A stretch of 64,000 nucleotides of DNA from Clostridia bacterium. Its GTDB lineage: Bacteria; Bacillota; Clostridia; Oscillospirales; Acutalibacteraceae. Numbering within the stretch: the stretch's first letter is position 1; every line of letters begins with the position of its first letter. The DNA is taken from assembly GCA_024404115.1 (NCBI GenBank), contig JAKSQM010000006.1, positions 88,394 through 152,393 on the forward strand, written 5' to 3'. The position numbers were made by a program, and so were the translations under genes. The notes under the pieces were generated by a model. It saw only the letters and a program-made list of their open reading frames with translations, did not search any database and was not told the DNA's origin. Shown in pieces: positions 28,256 through 36,842 of this stretch.

Positions 28256-29523
28256 TATCCTAAGAAAGCTCCGTTGTTGAGAAGTATTTTCTGAATAGCT
28301 TTAATGTCAGCGTCTTTAGGCATACAACCGCTTTTAACCGCAACAGATGCACCTGTTCCTGCGGCTTCGCCAAGGCAGCAGACAATTGGCATAATCCTGT
28401 ATGATGCCTGCGCTTCGTGGGTGGAAGAAATACATCTTCCAGCCACAAGCAGATTATCAATTCCTTTCGGAATAAGGCTTCTGTAAGGAATGGTGTAGTA
28501 TTCACCGTCTGGAAAATAATAGTGGCTTGTGCCGCTTCCCTCAGGGTTGTGAATATCAATGTCATAGTTGCCTGCGGCAATTGCATCGTCAAATTTTGTG
28601 CAGTTTACAAGCTCATCACCTGTGAGAATGTGTTCGCCGTCAATCATACGGCTTTCACGGGCGCCAATCCATGATGCAGATGAAACAATCTGTGCATTTC
28701 TGAATGAGTGAAGCTCCTCTTTAAGCATTCTGTAAATATCATACATCTGCCGTCTTGCCTCACGCTCTGCCCATGAAACATCAAAGGGGTCAACAGGGTT
28801 TCTCTTAACAACTCTTGTGGTGTTGAAGTGAATAACGCCGTCAACCATTGTGCGGAAAAGAAGAATGTTTTCTCTGGGGTTGGAGGTTTTGCCCTCAGCT
28901 TTCCATCGCTTGTAAATTGCCTGTCTTTGCTCTTTACATTCGGGAGTAAAAAATTCTTTTTCATCAACATTTGCAATGCGGAAGCAAAGGGTCATTGGCT
29001 GGCAGAGATTATCGCTTTCTCTGCCAAGGTGATACGGGCATCCGCTCATAACTGCAAGGTCAGCATCACCTGTGCAGTCAATAAATTGCTTTGCGTTAAA
29101 TGTGATTTTGCCAGCCTTTGTAATAACTGTTACGCTTTTAATTGAGCCGTTTTCAGCTTCACATTCGCAAAGTGTGGCATGAAAAAGAACATCAACGCCC
29201 GCCTCTTCCATCATATCGTCAAGAATCATTTTAAGATATTCTTCGTGGAAAGAAATACCCTCTTTTGCACCCATTGATTCAAGCTTTTCGCAGATTTCTG
29301 CAAAAATGCCACGGCTCAATTCAAGTCGCTCAAATGTGCCGTCATCCTTGTGGATTTTGGTTGAGTTTGGCATAAACGGGTTAATAAGGCAGGTGTTTGC
29401 CGCACCGCCCAAAGCACCAGACTGCTCAATGAGCAAAACACTGCTTCCGTTTCTTGCGGCGGCAAGTGCTGCGGCGGAGCCTGCAAAGCCACCGCCAACA
29501 ACAACTATGTCATATTGTTTCAT
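28255..29523 (-). CDS. FAD-dependent oxidoreductase (FAD_oxidored family)
   Basis: A 422-residue cytoplasmic flavoprotein. The Rossmann motif VVVGGGFAGSAAALAAARNG begins at residue ~6, SGALGGAANTCLINPFMP follows, QFIDCTGDADLA marks the second FAD contact, and LVAGRCISSTHEAQASYR is the C-terminal FAD block of this family. Many relatives sit in sugar-use clusters, but the substrate is not known and the neighbours here do not reveal it. Follows the next flavoprotein gene by 18 nt, so both are one operon. Confidence 0.85.
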   Translation of the reverse strand: MKQYDIVVVGGGFAGSAAALAAARNGSSVLLIEQSGALGGAANTCLINPFMPNSTKIHKDDGTFERLELSRGIFAEICEKLESMGAKEGISFHEEYLKMILDDMMEEAGVDVLFHATLCECEAENGSIKSVTVITKAGKITFNAKQFIDCTGDADLAVMSGCPYHLGRESDNLCQPMTLCFRIANVDEKEFFTPECKEQRQAIYKRWKAEGKTSNPRENILLFRTMVDGVIHFNTTRVVKRNPVDPFDVSWAEREARRQMYDIYRMLKEELHSFRNAQIVSSASWIGARESRMIDGEHILTGDELVNCTKFDDAIAAGNYDIDIHNPEGSGTSHYYFPDGEYYTIPYRSLIPKGIDNLLVAGRCISSTHEAQASYRIMPIVCCLGEAAGTGASVAVKSGCMPKDADIKAIQKILLNNGAFLG

Positions 29524-29541
29524 GATGGATACTCCCGCTTA

Positions 29542-30912
29542 TTATAAAGTTTCAATAATATTTCTTGCTACCTGAACACCGCTGGCTGATGCGTGAGAAA
29601 GTGAATGTGTAACACCTGAGCAGTCGCCGATTACATAGAATCCGGGGAAAACAGTGTGAAGCTTTTCGCCGATTTCAACTTCCATATTGTAGAATTTAAC
29701 CTCAACACCGTAAAGAAGTGTGTCATCATTGGCAGTACCGGGTGCAATTTTATCAAGAGCATAAATCATTTCGATAATGCCGTCAAGAATTCTCTTTGGA
29801 ATAACAAGGCTCAGATCACCAGGTGTTGCAGAAAGTGTGGGTGTCATAAAGTTTTCATCAATTCTGCTCTGTGTGCTTCGTCTGCCTCTAACAAGGTCGC
29901 CGAAACGCTGAACAATAACACCGCCGCCAAGCATATTTGAAAGGCGTGCAATGCTTTCGCCGTAGCCGTTGCTGTCTTTGAAAGGCTCTGAAAAATGCTT
30001 GCTTACAAGAAGAGCAAAGTTTGTGTTTTCTGTGTGCTTGCTCTTATCCTCATAGCTGTGTCCGTTAACTGTAACGATTCCGTTTGTGTTTTCGTTAACA
30101 ACAACGCCGTTGGGATTCATGCAGAATGTACGCACAAGGTCCTCAAACTTCTCTGTTCTATACATAATCTTGCTTTCATAAAGCTCGTCTGTAAGGTGAG
30201 AGAAAACAGAGGCAGGGAGCTCAACTCTTACACCGATGTCAACACGATTAGACTTTGTTGGGATGTTCATTTCATCACAGATTTTTTCCATCCACTTGCT
30301 TCCGCTTCTGCCAACTGAAATAATACAGTTTGTGCAGGTGTATGTGCCGCTCTTTGCGTTGATTGTGTATCCCTTGTCAGTTTTTTCCACAGCTGAAACA
30401 GGGTCATTGAAATAAAAATCAACGCTCTTTTTCAGTTCGTTATAAAGATTTTCAAGAACAACATAGTTTATATCTGTGCCAAGATGGCGAACCTGTGCGT
30501 CAAGCAGATGAAGTCCGTTTTCAAGGCACTGCTTTTTAATTTTTGTGTTTGCTGTTGAATAAAGCTTTGTGCCCTCGCCGCCGTATGCAACGTTGATTTC
30601 GTCAACATATTTCATAAGGTCAAGAGCCTCCTGCTTGCCAACATACTGATAAAGTGTGCCGCCAAACTGGTTTGTGATATTGTATTTACCGTCAGAGAAT
30701 GCGCCTGCTCCGCCAAAACCGCTCATAATAGCGCAGGTGGGGCATTTAATGCAGGATTTCACCTTTTTGCCGTCAATGGGGCAATGTCTTCTTTCAAGTG
30801 AATTGCCTAACTCAAAAACGGCAATTTTGAGGTTTTTCTCAGCCTTAACAAGCTCATATGCAGAGAAAATTCCTCCAGGACCTGCACCAACAATGATTAC
30901 GTCATAATTCAT
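29542..30912 (-). CDS. COG2509-type FAD-dependent dehydrogenase
   Basis: A 456-residue flavoprotein with the dinucleotide motif IIVGAGPGGIFSAYEL at the N-terminus, the cysteine block CIKCPTCAIMSGFGGAG that is characteristic of this family, ISVGRSGSKWM in the middle and the C-terminal FYVIGDCSGVTHSLSHASASG FAD site. Members are annotated as uncharacterised FAD-dependent dehydrogenases; the reaction is unknown. AAAGGA precedes the ATG. It is the first gene after a consensus promoter and a hairpin in a very short leader. Confidence 0.85.
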   Translation of the reverse strand: MNYDVIIVGAGPGGIFSAYELVKAEKNLKIAVFELGNSLERRHCPIDGKKVKSCIKCPTCAIMSGFGGAGAFSDGKYNITNQFGGTLYQYVGKQEALDLMKYVDEINVAYGGEGTKLYSTANTKIKKQCLENGLHLLDAQVRHLGTDINYVVLENLYNELKKSVDFYFNDPVSAVEKTDKGYTINAKSGTYTCTNCIISVGRSGSKWMEKICDEMNIPTKSNRVDIGVRVELPASVFSHLTDELYESKIMYRTEKFEDLVRTFCMNPNGVVVNENTNGIVTVNGHSYEDKSKHTENTNFALLVSKHFSEPFKDSNGYGESIARLSNMLGGGVIVQRFGDLVRGRRSTQSRIDENFMTPTLSATPGDLSLVIPKRILDGIIEMIYALDKIAPGTANDDTLLYGVEVKFYNMEVEIGEKLHTVFPGFYVIGDCSGVTHSLSHASASGVQVARNIIETL

Positions 30913-30940
30913 AAAATCAATCCTTTCTTTTACTTATTAC

Positions 30941-30975
30941 AATAAAAAAGACCTACCCTTTGGGGGTAGGTCTGA
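30941..30975 (-). terminator. Intrinsic terminator inside the flavoprotein leader
   Basis: AGACCTACCC (30949-30958) and GGGTAGGTCT (30964-30973) form a perfect 10-bp stem with a 5-nt loop, and TTTTTATT follows on the minus strand. It lies between the promoter at 30994-31022 and the start codon at 30912, so it would stop transcripts after about 45 nt unless relieved. It may also end the upstream secreted-protein gene. Confidence 0.85.
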
Positions 30976-30993
30976 AAAAATGTATCCTCAATA

Positions 30994-31022
30994 ATAATAT
31001 CACTAATGAGCCTTAAAGTCAA
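30994..31022 (-). promoter_or_regulatory. Sigma-A promoter of the two-flavoprotein operon
   Basis: Minus strand: -35 TTGACT (31017-31022), 17-bp spacer, -10 TATTAT (30994-30999). The predicted start point near 30987 is only about 14 nt before the terminator stem. Confidence 0.75.
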
Positions 31023-31092
31023 GAAATATCTTTTATGTGTTACATATTACGGCAATTATCTTATATCCGTTTTAAAGCGAAGTTTCTCAAAT

Positions 31093-31641
31093 TTATTTAA
31101 TAGTTGCTAACTTTCTTTCGATAATCATATTCTCAATTTTGTCTATCAATAGTTCTATCAGAACAGTAGGCGTAACTGTAATAAGACCAATGGGTGTGAA
31201 AGCACTTAAAAATAATGAGCCTGATATAGCTTCTTCAGCCTTGTCAAATATGGTTGCTTTGTGCTTTTTTAAAGTGAAGTTTTCGCTTTTCACTTTGTAT
31301 TCGGGATGATTGCTGTTAAATGCCACCAAATAATACTCACCCTCGGCACAAGAACCTGAAATAGCTATGCCAGAAATTTTTTTGGATACATCAGTTTCTG
31401 CACCTGTTTCAGGGTCAATGTAGAAAAGGCTGTATTCTACAGCATCACCACTGGGAATGGCTGCCTTGATTTTAGTGCTTTTTGCACCTGAATAATCGGT
31501 GCTTATTTTCACATCTTTCGGCTGCTTAAAGATAATGGGCATAAGTTTTGCGTCATATGTTTCATCTGCTGCAAATGCTGAAAGGGGAAGAACAGAAAAC
31601 ATCATTAAAACGCAGAGTAACAAAGAAATAATTTTTTTCAT
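31093..31641 (-). CDS. Secreted protein of unknown function
   Basis: A 182-residue protein with a clear signal peptide (MKKIISLLLCVLMMFSVLPLSAFAADE, cut near AFA). The mature part has an Ig-like strand pattern (PIIFKQPKDVKISTDYSGAK..., GEYYLVAFNSNHPEYKV) and a hydrophobic C-terminal segment with LITVTPTVLIELLIDKI, possibly a membrane anchor. The start at the MKK methionine is chosen because GGAGGATAAAACT lies just before it; an in-frame ATG five codons earlier overlaps that site. Function unknown. Confidence 0.7.
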   Translation of the reverse strand: MKKIISLLLCVLMMFSVLPLSAFAADETYDAKLMPIIFKQPKDVKISTDYSGAKSTKIKAAIPSGDAVEYSLFYIDPETGAETDVSKKISGIAISGSCAEGEYYLVAFNSNHPEYKVKSENFTLKKHKATIFDKAEEAISGSLFLSAFTPIGLITVTPTVLIELLIDKIENMIIERKLATIK

Positions 31642-31707
31642 AGTTTTATCCTCCATAAAATAGGCAAAACAAACGCCGCAATATGTAACAGATTCTGAGG
31701 ATTATTT

Positions 31708-33369
31708 TTATATGCTCTTTTTGATATTCTTGAGTCGCTTCATAACATCATTTACGCCTGTGCCGAAATAATCGTGAAGAATGTTGTATTCCTCATAAAG
31801 CTTATCATACATTTCAGCATTCTCTTTAATGGGAGTGTAAACAGTATCTTTAAGTTTGCCCATTGCACCTGCGGCTGTGAAGATGTCAGCGTATCCGCCA
31901 TTTTCAACGCCTGCTGCAACAGATGCGTAAATTGCACTGCCAAGAGCGCCGCACTGTGTTGTGCCTGCAATTTTAATAGGCTTGTTGAGGATGTCAGCGT
32001 AAATCTGCATTGTCATAGGATCTTTCTGACTGATTCCGCCAGAAGCGATGATTTCATCAACCTTAACCCCGTTATTCTGATATGTTTCAACAATTTTTCT
32101 TGTGCCGTAAGCGGTAGCTTCAATAAGCGCACGGTACATTTCTTCGGGCTTTGTCTGAAGTGTCATACCAAGCATCATACCTGTAAGGTCGCCGTCAACA
32201 AGAATACTTCTGTTGCCGTTCCACCAGTCAAGTGCAATAAGTCCGCTTTCGCCGGGTTTATATTTCTCTGCCTTTGAGCGGAGATATTTGTGAATGTTTA
32301 TGCCCTGCTTCTCTGCTTCTTCAACATAGCTGGCAGGAACACAATTTTTAATAAACCATGAGAAATGGTCGCCAACGCAAGCCTGACCAGCCTCATAAGC
32401 ATAAAGGTTGGGATAAACACCGCCTGCAACAACACCGCTGATACCAGGAACAAGATGTTCCTCCTCAGAAACAAGAATGTGACAGGTTGATGTGCCCATA
32501 ATAGCAAGAAGAATGTTTGGCTTTGTGATTTTAACTGCGGGAACAGCAGCGTGAGCATCAATGATAGCAGTTGTAACTGTCATGCCCTCGTTAAGACCCA
32601 GCTTCTCTGCCATATCTGCGGTAAGACCGCCAACTCTGTCGCAAAGCTGAACGATAGGATAGTTGAGCTTATCTTCAACAAAGTTTTCAAGGCGTGGGTC
32701 AAGTGCTTTAAGGAAATCCTTTGAGGGATAGCCTTCTTTGTTGTGCCACAAACCCTTGTAGCCTGCACAGCATGTGTTCTTGCCAAGAACTCCGCAAAGC
32801 TGCCAGATAACCCAGTCGGCTGCTTCAACTATGTAATCTGCTTCGTCATAAATTTCGGGTGCTTCGTCAAGAATCTGCCATGCCTTTGGAAGCTCCCATT
32901 CACTTGAAACTTTTCCGCCGTAACGCTTAATCCATTCCTCGCCCATTTCGTTTGCCTTTTCGTTAATGAGGTTGGCTTTGTCCTGTGCAGCGTGATGCTT
33001 CCAAAGCTTAACATATGCGTTAGGCTCGCTCTTGTATTTCTCCATCATGCAAAGAGGTGTGCCGTCTTTTTTAACAGGGAGAATGGTGCAGGCTGTGAAG
33101 TCAACACCAAGACCGATAACATCGTCAGGTGAAACACCGCTCTCTTTCATAACAGCAGGGATAGTGTTGTAGAAAACATCAAGATAATCCTGTGGATACT
33201 GAAGTGCCCAGTCAAAGCCTAACTTTGTGCCGTCTGGCAATGTGTCATCCATAACACCGTGTGGATATTCAAATGTGCTGTCTGCAAGCTCTTTGCCTGT
33301 TTTAACGTCAACGATTGCGGCTCTGCCCGAAGCTGTGCCGAAATCTACACCGATAGTATATTTACTCAT
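31708..33369 (-). CDS. araB: Ribulokinase
   Basis: A 553-residue FGGY kinase that phosphorylates L-ribulose in arabinose use. The start MSKYTIGVDFGTASGRAAIVD, the VGLGVDFTACT-like block, the long insertion with KLWKHHAAQ and the C-terminal IIASGGISQKDPMTMQIYADIL match AraB, and the length fits AraB (~555) rather than xylulokinase (~500). No araA or araD is adjacent. A perfect consensus promoter precedes it and a SemiSWEET-like gene is divergent. Confidence 0.93.
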   Translation of the reverse strand: MSKYTIGVDFGTASGRAAIVDVKTGKELADSTFEYPHGVMDDTLPDGTKLGFDWALQYPQDYLDVFYNTIPAVMKESGVSPDDVIGLGVDFTACTILPVKKDGTPLCMMEKYKSEPNAYVKLWKHHAAQDKANLINEKANEMGEEWIKRYGGKVSSEWELPKAWQILDEAPEIYDEADYIVEAADWVIWQLCGVLGKNTCCAGYKGLWHNKEGYPSKDFLKALDPRLENFVEDKLNYPIVQLCDRVGGLTADMAEKLGLNEGMTVTTAIIDAHAAVPAVKITKPNILLAIMGTSTCHILVSEEEHLVPGISGVVAGGVYPNLYAYEAGQACVGDHFSWFIKNCVPASYVEEAEKQGINIHKYLRSKAEKYKPGESGLIALDWWNGNRSILVDGDLTGMMLGMTLQTKPEEMYRALIEATAYGTRKIVETYQNNGVKVDEIIASGGISQKDPMTMQIYADILNKPIKIAGTTQCGALGSAIYASVAAGVENGGYADIFTAAGAMGKLKDTVYTPIKENAEMYDKLYEEYNILHDYFGTGVNDVMKRLKNIKKSI

Positions 33370-33407
33370 AGAAAATTCCTCCGTAAATCTTTTGTTTACA
33401 CTAAAAC

Positions 33408-33436
33408 ATTATATAGTAATATGCTTTATATGTCAA
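33408..33436 (-). promoter_or_regulatory. Perfect consensus sigma-A promoter of araB
   Basis: Minus strand: -35 TTGACA (33431-33436), 17-bp spacer, -10 TATAAT (33408-33413). Just downstream TGTTT-N6-AAACA is a short inverted repeat over the likely start point and may be an operator; a catabolic gene with so strong a promoter is probably repressed. Confidence 0.85.
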
Positions 33437-33522
33437 AGATTTATTTTAAAAAATGTAGAAATAAGAGGGATAATGTGGTATAACATACAGACGAAAGTCT
33501 ATTATTAAAAGGAGAATGTAAA

Positions 33523-33813
33523 ATGGCAGATATTTTTGAAGCGATAATGATAATTCTTTTTGGTATTTCATGGCCTGTGAATATCAGTAAGCTTGTAAAA
33601 AACAAAACGGCAAAGGGCACGAGCGTGCTGTTTTATTATCTTATTGAGGCAGGCTATGCCGTTGGTATTGCGGCAAAATTCGTCAAGCTCAATAACGGAA
33701 TTTCAACCCCGTGGTATGTGTGGTTTTTCTATATTCTCAATTTCTGCATGGTCTTTGCAGGCATTGTGATTTATTATAGAAATAAAAAACTTGATAAAGA
33801 AAAAATCTCTTGA
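33523..33813 (+). CDS. SemiSWEET/PQ-loop-like small membrane protein
   Basis: A 96-residue protein with three membrane helices, the size of bacterial SemiSWEET sugar transporters, which work as dimers. The segment GISWPVNISKLVKNKTAKGTSVLFY matches the PQ-loop helix (a Pro followed by polar residues, then K-x-K-T-x-x-x-S). Divergent from ribulokinase, so pentose movement is possible but only inferred. AAAGGAG precedes the ATG. Its stop codon overlaps the -35 box of the rpsF promoter. Confidence 0.7.
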   Translation: MADIFEAIMIILFGISWPVNISKLVKNKTAKGTSVLFYYLIEAGYAVGIAAKFVKLNNGISTPWYVWFFYILNFCMVFAGIVIYYRNKKLDKEKIS

Positions 33814-33838
33814 CATCTTGTCAATATTTTGCTATAAT
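33810..33838 (+). promoter_or_regulatory. Perfect consensus promoter of rpsF-ssb-rpsR
   Basis: -35 TTGACA (33810-33815), 17-bp spacer, -10 TATAAT (33833-33838). The -35 box overlaps the TGA stop of the preceding gene. Confidence 0.9.
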
Positions 33839-33845
33839 TCTTGCC

Positions 33846-33914
33846 CGTGGTAAATTTTATGCCACATCCTTGGCACGCAAGTGCCCATTATGTCCAGAAG
33901 GAGGTGCTTCAGAG
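33846..33914 (+). promoter_or_regulatory. Structured rpsF leader, possible S6:S18 site
   Basis: The ~70-nt leader holds GTGG/CCAC and GGCAC-GCAA-GTGCC hairpins before the GGAGG site. rpsF leaders in many bacteria bind the S6:S18 pair for feedback control; the position fits, but I did not match the known consensus base by base. Confidence 0.35.
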
Positions 33915-34193
33915 ATGGTTAAATACGAAACAATGTTCCTTTTCTCAGTTAAAAACGGTGAAGAGGCAACAACAGCTCTTGTTGAGAAGATGAAGGCTCT
34001 TGTTTCTGCTAACGGTACACTCGAAAGCGTTGATGAATGGGGTAAGCGCAAGCTTGCATATGTTATCGACCACGAGACAGAGGGTTACTATGTTCTTATG
34101 AACTATGAGTGCAACCCCGAGTTCCCTGCAGAGCTTGATCGTATCGTTAAGATTACTGACGGTGTTCTTCGTGCTCTCATTATCAAGAAGTAA
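33915..34193 (+). CDS. rpsF: 30S ribosomal protein S6
   Basis: A 92-residue ribosomal protein. The MVKYETMFLFS start, WGKRKLAYVIDHETEGYYVLMNY core and RALIIKK end are those of S6, which pairs with S18 on the small-subunit platform. The start is the ATG after AAGGAGG. First gene of the rpsF-ssb-rpsR operon, a conserved Firmicute arrangement. Confidence 0.97.
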   Translation: MVKYETMFLFSVKNGEEATTALVEKMKALVSANGTLESVDEWGKRKLAYVIDHETEGYYVLMNYECNPEFPAELDRIVKITDGVLRALIIKK

Positions 34194-34207
34194 GGAGGAT
34201 AAACCCG

Positions 34208-34651
34208 ATGATTAACAACGTTGTTCTCATGGGCAGATTGGTGGCAACACCGGAACTGCGCAGCACAGGAACAGGGATTTCCGTTGCTTCTTTCACAATT
34301 GCTGTTGAGCGTGCATATGCAAAAGCAGGCGAACAGAGACAGGCTGATTTTGTGGATTGCATCGCATGGAGAAACACTGCGGAATTTATCACAAGATATT
34401 TCCAGAAAGGCTCAATGATAGCCATTACAGGTTCTATTCAGACCCGCAATTATGAAGATAAAAACGGTAACAAGCGTAAGGCTGTTGAAGTAGTTGTTGA
34501 TAATGCCAGCTTCTGCGGTTCAAAGGCAGAGTCAGGCACAACAGGCGGCTATTCAGCTCCCGTAGCACCCGCTGCTCCTGCTCCCTCATTCACTTCAGGC
34601 AGTGAAAGTGATTTTGAGGAAATTTCAGAAGATGACGATCTTCCATTCTGA
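34208..34651 (+). CDS. ssb: Single-stranded DNA-binding protein
   Basis: A 147-residue tetrameric OB-fold protein. NNVVLMGRLVATPELRSTG, FVDCIAWRNTAEFI and GSIQTRNYEDKNGNKR are the family blocks; a Gly/Pro/Ala linker leads to the acidic tip EEISEDDDLPF that recruits partner proteins. Sits between rpsF and rpsR as usual. Confidence 0.97.
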   Translation: MINNVVLMGRLVATPELRSTGTGISVASFTIAVERAYAKAGEQRQADFVDCIAWRNTAEFITRYFQKGSMIAITGSIQTRNYEDKNGNKRKAVEVVVDNASFCGSKAESGTTGGYSAPVAPAAPAPSFTSGSESDFEEISEDDDLPF

Positions 34652-34688
34652 TTATCGCCATCAACTATAATTTAAGGAGGTTTTTTAA

Positions 34689-34931
34689 ATGGCTTACGAT
34701 AAAAGCAACCGTCCTAACAGAAAAGGACGCAAGAAAGTTTGCTCATTCTGTGTAGATAAAGTTGATTACATTGATTACAAAGACATCAACAAGCTCAGCA
34801 AGTACACTTCAGACAGAGAGAAGATCCTTCCCCGTCGTGTAACTGGCACTTGCGCAGCTCATCAGCGTGCTCTTACAACAGCTATTAAGCGTGCACGTCA
34901 GATAGCTCTTCTCCCCTACACAAACGACTAA
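34689..34931 (+). CDS. rpsR: 30S ribosomal protein S18
   Basis: An 80-residue basic protein with the S18 core [13 protein letters not shown] and [30 protein letters not shown]. It keeps two Cys in the N-terminal part (VCSFCVDK), so it may be a zinc-binding C+ form. AAGGAGG precedes the ATG. Last gene of the operon. Confidence 0.97.
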   Translation: MAYDKSNRPNRKGRKKVCSFCVDKVDYIDYKDINKLSKYTSDREKILPRRVTGTCAAHQRALTTAIKRARQIALLPYTND

Positions 34932-34952
34932 TTTTCGTTTGATTTAAAATTT

Positions 34953-34987
34953 ACGAGGTATTGCTTATGCAGTGCCTCGTTTTTTTA
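34953..34987 (+). terminator. Terminator of rpsF operon
   Basis: ACGAGG (34953-34958) pairs with CCTCGT (34975-34980); seven T residues follow. Confidence 0.85.
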
Positions 34988-35017
34988 TTGACAAACACGG
35001 AGGATTGTGTATATAAT
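34988..35017 (+). promoter_or_regulatory. Promoter of the zinc-ribbon membrane protein gene
   Basis: -35 TTGACA (34988-34993), 18-bp spacer, -10 TATAAT (35012-35017), 20 nt before the start codon. It begins one base after the preceding terminator T-tract. Confidence 0.8.
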
Positions 35018-35037
35018 TCAATCAAGGAGGTATGGAT

Positions 35038-36306
35038 ATGTTCTTAATTGCTATTCTTGTGGCGGCAATTTTAGCTTTTGCCTGCTATAAAATTTTTATC
35101 GAAACCAAAACCGATGACATTGGCGAAGAAATCAAAAAAATTGAAAAGAAAGATAACAAAAAAGCAAAAAAATCGGGCAACATTGTTACCTGCAAACTTT
35201 GCGGCGAAAAAATCAACACACTTAAATATGATTTTTGCCCAAGCTGCGGCGGAAGATTCTGTGTTGATGAAAAACCAAAGCTTCCGCAAAATTATAATTA
35301 TCCCCAAAGCACTTCCGCAACTCCCCCAAAAACAACATATGTGAGGACTACTCCCACAAGAACTGTTGCACCTTTAAATAATACACAGCCTCAGAGCGGT
35401 AATACAGTTTCAAAGAATGGCAAAAAGGCATCACCTGCAGTGATTGCAGTGATTGCGTTTGTGGTTATCGGCACAATTATGACAGCCATTGTTTCCGCAA
35501 ACTTTGATGATAAAGATTTTTATGATTATACAGACGATGTGTATGACTATATCTATGGAGAAGAAAATATTCCTGATTATTATGAAGAGCAGAATTATGC
35601 CCTTGACGGCTCCGATGTTCTCTTTGAAGAAGACGATGTTTCAGTTTCTATAACAAAATTCTATCAGGATACATCTGGCAGTGAGGAAACAGGTGAGCCT
35701 CTTGTTCAATTTACTTTTTCAAACGATAGTGAAAATGATGTGTCTGTATTCTTTGATATTGTAGCTGTAAACAATGATTGCAGTATGTATAATCAAACAA
35801 CCATTGATGCCAAGGTAGATAGCGGCGAAGAAATTGATGTGTTAAGGTATGTTGATGCCGGTTTATCATTGTCTATAAAGGAGCTTGCTGTTAGCCATAT
35901 AAGAATAAGCGACCAGGACACAGGCGAGGTTTATTATGGCGAAACAGAGGAAGAGTATAACAAGCTGATTTATGTTACCACAGATACAGACGAAAAAATC
36001 GTAAATCTTCACGACTTTGATGGTAAACCGATATACGATAAAAACGGGATTAAAATTTTCAGCGGTGAGAATTGGTTATATCTCGAAAATAATTCAGATA
36101 ACGATTTCAAAGCTGGCGCTTATTCGTTTACGAACAGCACTAAGCTTCAAGGGTTCGTTGCAGAGAATATGCTCTTTCTTCACGGCTGCAATATGACCAT
36201 TGACTATGATGTGGATTATGAGGATGAGGGTAATGTTTCATTCTCCTTTAACTTTGAATGTAAGGCAGACCCAAACGCAAACTTCACAACAGGTCGAATA
36301 AGCTAA
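35038..36306 (+). CDS. Two-helix membrane protein with zinc ribbon, unknown
   Basis: A 422-residue protein: an N-terminal membrane helix, a Lys-rich stretch, a zinc ribbon (CKLCGEKINTLKYDFCPSCGG) near residue 55, a Thr/Pro-rich linker, a second helix near residue 145 (SPAVIAVIAFVVIGTIM) and a ~250-residue extracytoplasmic domain with Asp/Tyr-rich start and beta-strand pattern. The ATG at 35038 is chosen because AAGGAGG ends 7 nt before it; the ATG at 35032 is only 1 nt from that site. The plan resembles zinc-ribbon membrane proteins common in clostridia; function unknown. Confidence 0.75.
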   Translation: MFLIAILVAAILAFACYKIFIETKTDDIGEEIKKIEKKDNKKAKKSGNIVTCKLCGEKINTLKYDFCPSCGGRFCVDEKPKLPQNYNYPQSTSATPPKTTYVRTTPTRTVAPLNNTQPQSGNTVSKNGKKASPAVIAVIAFVVIGTIMTAIVSANFDDKDFYDYTDDVYDYIYGEENIPDYYEEQNYALDGSDVLFEEDDVSVSITKFYQDTSGSEETGEPLVQFTFSNDSENDVSVFFDIVAVNNDCSMYNQTTIDAKVDSGEEIDVLRYVDAGLSLSIKELAVSHIRISDQDTGEVYYGETEEEYNKLIYVTTDTDEKIVNLHDFDGKPIYDKNGIKIFSGENWLYLENNSDNDFKAGAYSFTNSTKLQGFVAENMLFLHGCNMTIDYDVDYEDEGNVSFSFNFECKADPNANFTTGRIS

Positions 36307-36321
36307 ATTAAAATAACTCAG

Positions 36322-36353
36322 TCGGCATTTCAGCAATGAAGTGCCGATTTTTT
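36322..36353 (+). terminator. Terminator after zinc-ribbon membrane protein
   Basis: TCGGCATTTCA and TGAAGTGCCGA pair around a GCAA tetraloop with one wobble; six T residues follow. Confidence 0.85.
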
Positions 36354-36403
36354 ATGCAATTTTGAAATTAAATAAAAAAATATCGAAAAACGATAAATTT
36401 ATG

Positions 36404-36432
36404 TTGACAAATCAAATTTCTTAGTATATAAT
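36404..36432 (+). promoter_or_regulatory. Perfect consensus promoter of the DUF2809-XRE operon
   Basis: -35 TTGACA (36404-36409), 17-bp spacer, -10 TATAAT (36427-36432), 24 nt before the GTG start. Confidence 0.88.
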
Positions 36433-36456
36433 ACATTCTCGAAAGGGGGCGAGAGA

Positions 36457-36840
36457 GTGAAGAAAAGGCTTATGTGGTTTTCGTTCTTCCTTCTGCTTCT
36501 TGCAACAGAGGTGGTTATTGCACTTTATTGCCACGATGATTTTATAAGGCCGTATGTGGGCGATGTTCTGGTGGTAATTTTGCTCTATTGCCTTGCAAAG
36601 GCGGTGGTACTCGATAAAATGAAGCTTCTGCCATTGTGGATTTTTATTTTTGCCTGCCTTGTGGAGGTGGGTCAGTATTTCAACTATGTTGAATTGCTTG
36701 GATTTTCAGACAATCCGATTCTTTCAACTGCAATGGGAACATCATTTGCATTTGAAGATATAGTCTGCTATTTTGTCGGCTGTGCAATTTGCGCCGCTGG
36801 TCAGATTATTTATAAATTTATTAAGAAAAAAGGAGAATAA
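36457..36840 (+). CDS. DUF2809-like membrane protein
   Basis: A 127-residue protein with four membrane helices. The pattern RPYVGDVLVVILLYCLAKAV followed by CLVEVGQYFNYVELLG and GTSFAFEDIVCYFVGC is that of DUF2809 proteins. It starts with GTG after AAAGGGGGCGAG. Function unknown. First of three or four tightly spaced genes (2-nt gap to the next). Confidence 0.8.
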   Translation: MKKRLMWFSFFLLLLATEVVIALYCHDDFIRPYVGDVLVVILLYCLAKAVVLDKMKLLPLWIFIFACLVEVGQYFNYVELLGFSDNPILSTAMGTSFAFEDIVCYFVGCAICAAGQIIYKFIKKKGE

Positions 36841-36842
36841 TT

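Noticed and set aside
31708-33369. Xylulokinase or gluconokinase instead of ribulokinase
   Set aside because: The 553-residue length and the AraB-specific insertion region fit ribulokinase better.
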